This document shows positions 22,991-25,734 of a DNA stretch of 25,734 nucleotides, piece after piece (within the stretch, counting starts at the first letter, position 1; every line of letters begins with the position of its first letter). The stretch lies in the IMG/VR virus record IMGVR_UViG_3300025543_000181, positions 1 to 25,734 of that record. One strand, written 5' to 3'. The position numbers were made by a program, and so were the translations under genes. The DNA comes from a virus. The notes beneath the pieces are model-generated. The model was not told the origin of the DNA. It made no database searches and saw only the letters and a program-made list of their open reading frames with translations.

Positions 22991-25189
22991 TTACTGAAAT
23001 AATTTGTTTAACGTCTTAGTTAATGGTATTAAGTTGGTTACATTGATAACCTCAGATGATTTACCATACATCTGCTTGAAACTTTCCATTCCATGAGATA
23101 TATCATAATTATTACCTGATATAAAGTAAGATAACACCTTAACTCCAGCCAACTCCATTTTTTTAACTTGCTTTGCTGTATGTACTATCGCACCATCACC
23201 ACCATATTCAATATCACTATTACTAAACCCTGGATAACCATCAGAGAAGTTAATGAAGTATGAATCAATACCATTAGAAGTTTTAATGATATCATCTAAG
23301 ATAGCCTCAAAACACAAACCTTCAGGAGTAGTACCCGATGGATTAAGATATTGAAATAATTGTTGAATCTTATTAATCTTATCTTTTCGAGAATCATAAG
23401 CGATTAACATAAGTGGTTGAACTGACTGATTAGAATTACCTTGAATACTTCTATAAGATATAACTACATCTAAATTGGGAGTCATTGAAGCCGCCTTAGC
23501 GATTGCAACTGCTGAAGTTTGTGAACTAGTCCATTTACTACCACCCATTGAAGAACTAGCATCAATCGATATATGAACAAGCGCTGGTCTATGTTTATCA
23601 ATTTGAATCTGGTCAAATATGCTTGTGTTACCCATACCTAACTCATGTAGTAATCTGCCTGATATTTTACCATTCTTCATACGGGGTGTAGTTAACGAAC
23701 GTTCCTCAGAACGAAGCTTCAACTTACGACCCAACATAGTTCCAATCTGAATACCTTTAGTTATAGATGGCTGATTACGTTCACATGCCCAAGAGTAACT
23801 ACTTAACATACCAATCGTATCTGATTCAACTAATGCTTTTGAAAAGTTTCTAACTACAACTACTGCAGTTTTCTTTGATTGTCTCCAATAATATTCTGAA
23901 TTATAATCACTACCAACCACTTTTTCTTCAATACCTGCTTTAGATAATGTTTCTAATTTTTGTTGTTCGGTTTTGGAAACTTTCTTCTTTTTTATATCAC
24001 CATTTTGAAATTCCTTTTGTTTCTTAATAGCGTTCTCTAACATTTTCTTCTGACGGTCTGTAAACTTACCATTACCACCACCTTTAGATTCATGCTCAGC
24101 AATAGTGTTATTACCACCAGCTCCACCTGCTCCATTTGGATTGTAAGAAGTAGAACCACTTTGAACCTCATCACCATCAGCATCGCCATTGGAATCATCA
24201 GTACCATTAGAGCCATCTTTAGATTCACCACCTTCACCATCAGTATTATCAGTACCATTAGCTTCTGATGAATCACCACCACCACCATTTCCTTCACCGT
24301 CTTCGCCGGTTTCATTTTCATCAGAACCACTCTCACCGTCACCATCCTCATTTTCTGGTTGAGGTTTTTTAGGTAATGTATCTTCAACCATTGTGAAAAT
24401 CTCACAAGCTAATTCCATTACCTGTTTAGTGTTTTCTAATCTTTTGATATTTTTAAGGTCAATCATATCCCATACTTTCTGTAACATTGGTAGAGCCTCT
24501 AAATCACGATTCTCATTAATGAAATTACAGATACGGAACATATAAGATTCCCAATCATCAGTTCGGTATTCGGAAGAGGCTAACCCCTTATCGATAATTT
24601 TAGCGTTAAAGTATTTATCATACATTGCGTGGTAGTAACCTTTATAACCAGGAGAGGTAGAATAGATGTAGTAATCAATTCGTCTATCTTCAATAATATT
24701 GATTAAATCTTTAACAATACCTTGAACATAAGAACGTGTCTGAGTATAACTCATTCCATGCTTTTCTTCTAAAGATTCCAAATAATCATAAGTGATATGT
24801 TTAGGATAATCGTTAGCTCTTAGGTCTGATAATGTAGTGAAGTCGGTTAGTTTGATATGAGAACCCTCATGCAACGCCAACCCAACGGTTGAATCAAAAT
24901 CCTTACCATCCATCTTAGCTGATATAGTAACTGTTTTACCATCAGTATAAGAATCACCACGCTCATCAAATTTAACCTTAATGTTATCATTAGTTACAAT
25001 GTTAACGAAGTTACCAATTGCTCTCTTATAAGAGGCAAGAGCCATTAGGTTTGAGGATTTTTTATCTTCTTTATCTATTAAAGAAGAATCATCATCTTTA
25101 AACAAATCATTTCCAATCCAATAATTAGAATGTTGGTGCGTATCTTTTTTCATACTTTTTAATTTTAAATTTCTACTAGCTTCAATCAT
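22991..25189 (-). CDS. CobT-like VWA protein with N-terminal zincin-like (HExxH) domain
   Basis: This 732-aa protein has three parts. (1) Residues about 50-270: a metallopeptidase-like domain with H107-E-G-S-H111 in GLALHEGSHIKLTD and a downstream NIIEDRRIDYY (E167) that could be the third zinc ligand. This arrangement recalls the DUF2201-type putative metallopeptidase domain joined to VWA. (2) Residues about 279-375: an extremely acidic Gly/Asp/Asn/Ser/Glu linker, as in CobT/ChlD. (3) Residues about 535-720: a VWA domain with an intact MIDAS, D543-A-S545-S-S547, T620/T621 in PSGTTPEG and D650 in NFSDGYPG. The MoxR/CobS-like ATPase follows downstream. An alternative start is Met13 (25153), preceded by an AATTAAAAA leader. 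It may act in metal insertion, targeted proteolysis or remodelling; unproven. Confidence 0.88.
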   Translation of the reverse strand: MIEASRNLKLKSMKKDTHQHSNYWIGNDLFKDDDSSLIDKEDKKSSNLMALASYKRAIGNFVNIVTNDNIKVKFDERGDSYTDGKTVTISAKMDGKDFDSTVGLALHEGSHIKLTDFTTLSDLRANDYPKHITYDYLESLEEKHGMSYTQTRSYVQGIVKDLINIIEDRRIDYYIYSTSPGYKGYYHAMYDKYFNAKIIDKGLASSEYRTDDWESYMFRICNFINENRDLEALPMLQKVWDMIDLKNIKRLENTKQVMELACEIFTMVEDTLPKKPQPENEDGDGESGSDENETGEDGEGNGGGGDSSEANGTDNTDGEGGESKDGSNGTDDSNGDADGDEVQSGSTSYNPNGAGGAGGNNTIAEHESKGGGNGKFTDRQKKMLENAIKKQKEFQNGDIKKKKVSKTEQQKLETLSKAGIEEKVVGSDYNSEYYWRQSKKTAVVVVRNFSKALVESDTIGMLSSYSWACERNQPSITKGIQIGTMLGRKLKLRSEERSLTTPRMKNGKISGRLLHELGMGNTSIFDQIQIDKHRPALVHISIDASSSMGGSKWTSSQTSAVAIAKAASMTPNLDVVISYRSIQGNSNQSVQPLMLIAYDSRKDKINKIQQLFQYLNPSGTTPEGLCFEAILDDIIKTSNGIDSYFINFSDGYPGFSNSDIEYGGDGAIVHTAKQVKKMELAGVKVLSYFISGNNYDISHGMESFKQMYGKSSEVINVTNLIPLTKTLNKLFQ

Positions 25190-25198
25190 CTCCCTTTC

Positions 25199-25212
25199 TT
25201 ATTACATAATAA
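25199..25212. promoter_or_regulatory. Palindrome TTATTA-CA-TAATAA at the start of the VWA gene transcript
   Basis: Third copy of the 14-bp inverted repeat, within the 19-bp identity 25199-25217. It sits just upstream of the VWA start codon, so a bound protein could block initiation at both RNA and translation level. Confidence 0.65.
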
Positions 25213-25254
25213 AGATAGGCATTTTATAGTTAATAACCAACTCTTTAATGTTAA
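25210..25254 (-). promoter_or_regulatory. Bacteroidetes-type promoter upstream of the VWA gene
   Basis: On the minus strand -7 TATCTTTA is at 25210-25217 and -33 GTTG (25238-25241; TTG core kept) with 20 bp between. The AATGTTAA element (25247-25254, plus strand) is at the standard 5-bp distance. Further TTAACA/TTAATA repeats run upstream to about 25288. Confidence 0.7.
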
Positions 25255-25289
25255 AATATGTTAAAGTTATTAACATAGTTATTAACAAT

Positions 25290-25487
25290 CTAAAGTAAGC
25301 CTTTGACTAGTTTCTTATAATCTATGGATAGTAACCCACACAAACTACTCATTAACGCTATGATTGCAAATATCACCTCGTTAATAACATCCGAAAAATG
25401 GATGTGGTTTTGAATTGTTCCATTCATAGTAAGGAGTGCAACTCCCATTCCTACTGCTGCCAATAAAATTGCTTGATAATTTTTCAT
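25290..25487 (-). CDS. Small two-helix membrane protein (65 aa), holin-like in size
   Basis: It has two hydrophobic helices: residues about 5-23 (QAILLAAVGMGVALLTMNG) and about 37-54 (EVIFAIIALMSSLCGLLS), joined by a short loop with two His, and a basic tail (DYKKLVKGLL). Size and hairpin topology fit class II holins, but no endolysin gene lies in the window and its promoter type is early/middle, so another membrane function such as superinfection immunity or host-envelope modification is equally possible. It has its own strong promoter and a short leader. Confidence 0.7.
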   Translation of the reverse strand: MKNYQAILLAAVGMGVALLTMNGTIQNHIHFSDVINEVIFAIIALMSSLCGLLSIDYKKLVKGLL

Positions 25488-25514
25488 ATTGTATATCTCT
25501 TAATGATTACAATA

Positions 25515-25575
25515 CTAAAGTACGAAAAAAGATTGGGATTACCAAACTTTCAATGTTAACAAATTGTTAAGTCTT
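25515..25575 (-). promoter_or_regulatory. Bacteroidetes-type promoter with upstream element, before the 65-aa membrane gene
   Basis: On the minus strand -33 TTTG is at 25543-25546 and -7 TACTTTAG at 25515-25522, with 20 bp between. Upstream are AATGTTAA and the palindrome TTAACAAATTGTTAA (25556-25570). Arms TATTGTA (25487-25493) and TACAATA (25508-25514) in the leader could pair next to the start codon. Confidence 0.8.
25539..25575. repeat. 37-bp exact repeat, copy 2 (partner at 22637-22673)
   Basis: Identical to the copy upstream of the AAA+ gene. The thymidylate synthase stop codon overlaps its end, so the promoter element has been built into the 3' end of the preceding gene. Confidence 0.95.
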
Positions 25576-25734
25576 AATTTGATAAAGATGCTTTAATTTT
25601 TGGATGGTGTTTGTAACCAACCAATTCTGCTTTAAACTCACCATTAAGTATATCCACATTAGATAGTTTAAGTTTAGGTAGTTCAAATGGAACTCGGTCT
25701 AATTGTTCTTCTGCCTGTTCAATATGATTAAGAT
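25574..25734 (-). CDS. thyA: Thymidylate synthase ThyA, C-terminal end (truncated by window edge)
   Basis: Only the last 52 residues are seen, read in frame from 25732 to the stop at 25574-25576. They begin NHIEQAEEQLDRVPFELPKL and end GYKHHPKIKASLSN. This follows the family's C-terminal layout 'NHiEQa..QL.R.P...PkL ... l.gY.pHP.IKa..a' of dTMP-forming ThyA, which uses dUMP and methylene-tetrahydrofolate. The usual IFDYRFEDFE segment is replaced by a shorter, divergent DILNGEFKAEL. T4-like phages commonly encode ThyA (T4 td). No intron can be judged from the fragment. The next gene's promoter overlaps its stop. Confidence 0.88.
   Translation of the reverse strand, partial: LNHIEQAEEQLDRVPFELPKLKLSNVDILNGEFKAELVGYKHHPKIKASLSN

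Noticed and set aside
21286-25189. A cobalamin (cobaltochelatase) pathway
   Set aside because: Only CobS/CobT-like proteins are present; HExxH and the lack of CobN or other cobalamin genes make a metal-chelatase label too specific.
25290-25487. Firm call of holin
   Set aside because: Topology fits, but no endolysin or spanin is nearby and the promoter is of the early/middle type.

Overview
The window looks like part of a T4-like (contractile-tailed) phage genome whose host is probably a marine Bacteroidetes/Flavobacteriia bacterium. The phage assignment rests on a T4-type block of baseplate wedge gp25 and gp6, a gp5-like hub/spike protein, a gp55-like late sigma factor and a GroES/gp31-type co-chaperonin. 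The host assignment rests on a DUF4494-like protein (a family seen mainly in Bacteroidetes and their phages) and on nine intergenic promoters with the Bacteroidetes -33/-7 layout (TTTG, 20 bp, TAnnTTTG). DNA is AT-rich. Every convincing gene lies on the minus strand, so transcription runs from right to left. No tRNA, CRISPR array, insertion sequence or attachment site was seen.

Layout in transcription order. 25.7-21.3 kb: the C-terminal end of thymidylate synthase, a two-helix membrane peptide, a 732-aa protein joining a zincin-like HExxH segment, an acidic linker and a von Willebrand A (MIDAS) domain, an 80-aa protein of unknown function, and a MoxR/CobS-like AAA+ ATPase. Each gene here after thymidylate synthase has its own promoter. 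21.2-18.2 kb: ten small hypothetical genes packed head to tail, one of them DUF4494-like. 18.1-16.3 kb: Hsp20, a 67-aa protein, a terminator, a 54-aa four-cysteine zinc-knuckle protein and UV-damage endonuclease (UVDE). 16.1-12.3 kb: a four-helix membrane/coiled-coil protein, then ClpP, GroES, an HD-domain hydrolase, a one-helix membrane protein and the gp55-like sigma factor. 12.3-0 kb: tightly packed late virion genes (gp5-like hub, gp25, gp6, a DNRLRE-like protein, a large LamG-containing baseplate/fibre protein and a fragment of the next gene).

The likely logic is that the right-hand 13 kb is early/middle, read by host RNA polymerase from Bacteroidetes-type promoters. Several of these share an upstream TTAACA-repeat element, and three share a palindrome just downstream of the -7 box, so phage-controlled regulation is likely. 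The sigma factor made at the end of that region would then serve the virion genes. Chaperone and protease functions (GroES, ClpP, Hsp20, AAA+) are unusually dense. The least understood and most interesting parts are the AAA+/VWA-metallopeptidase pair, the shared regulatory DNA elements, the small-gene cassette and the four-helix membrane protein.
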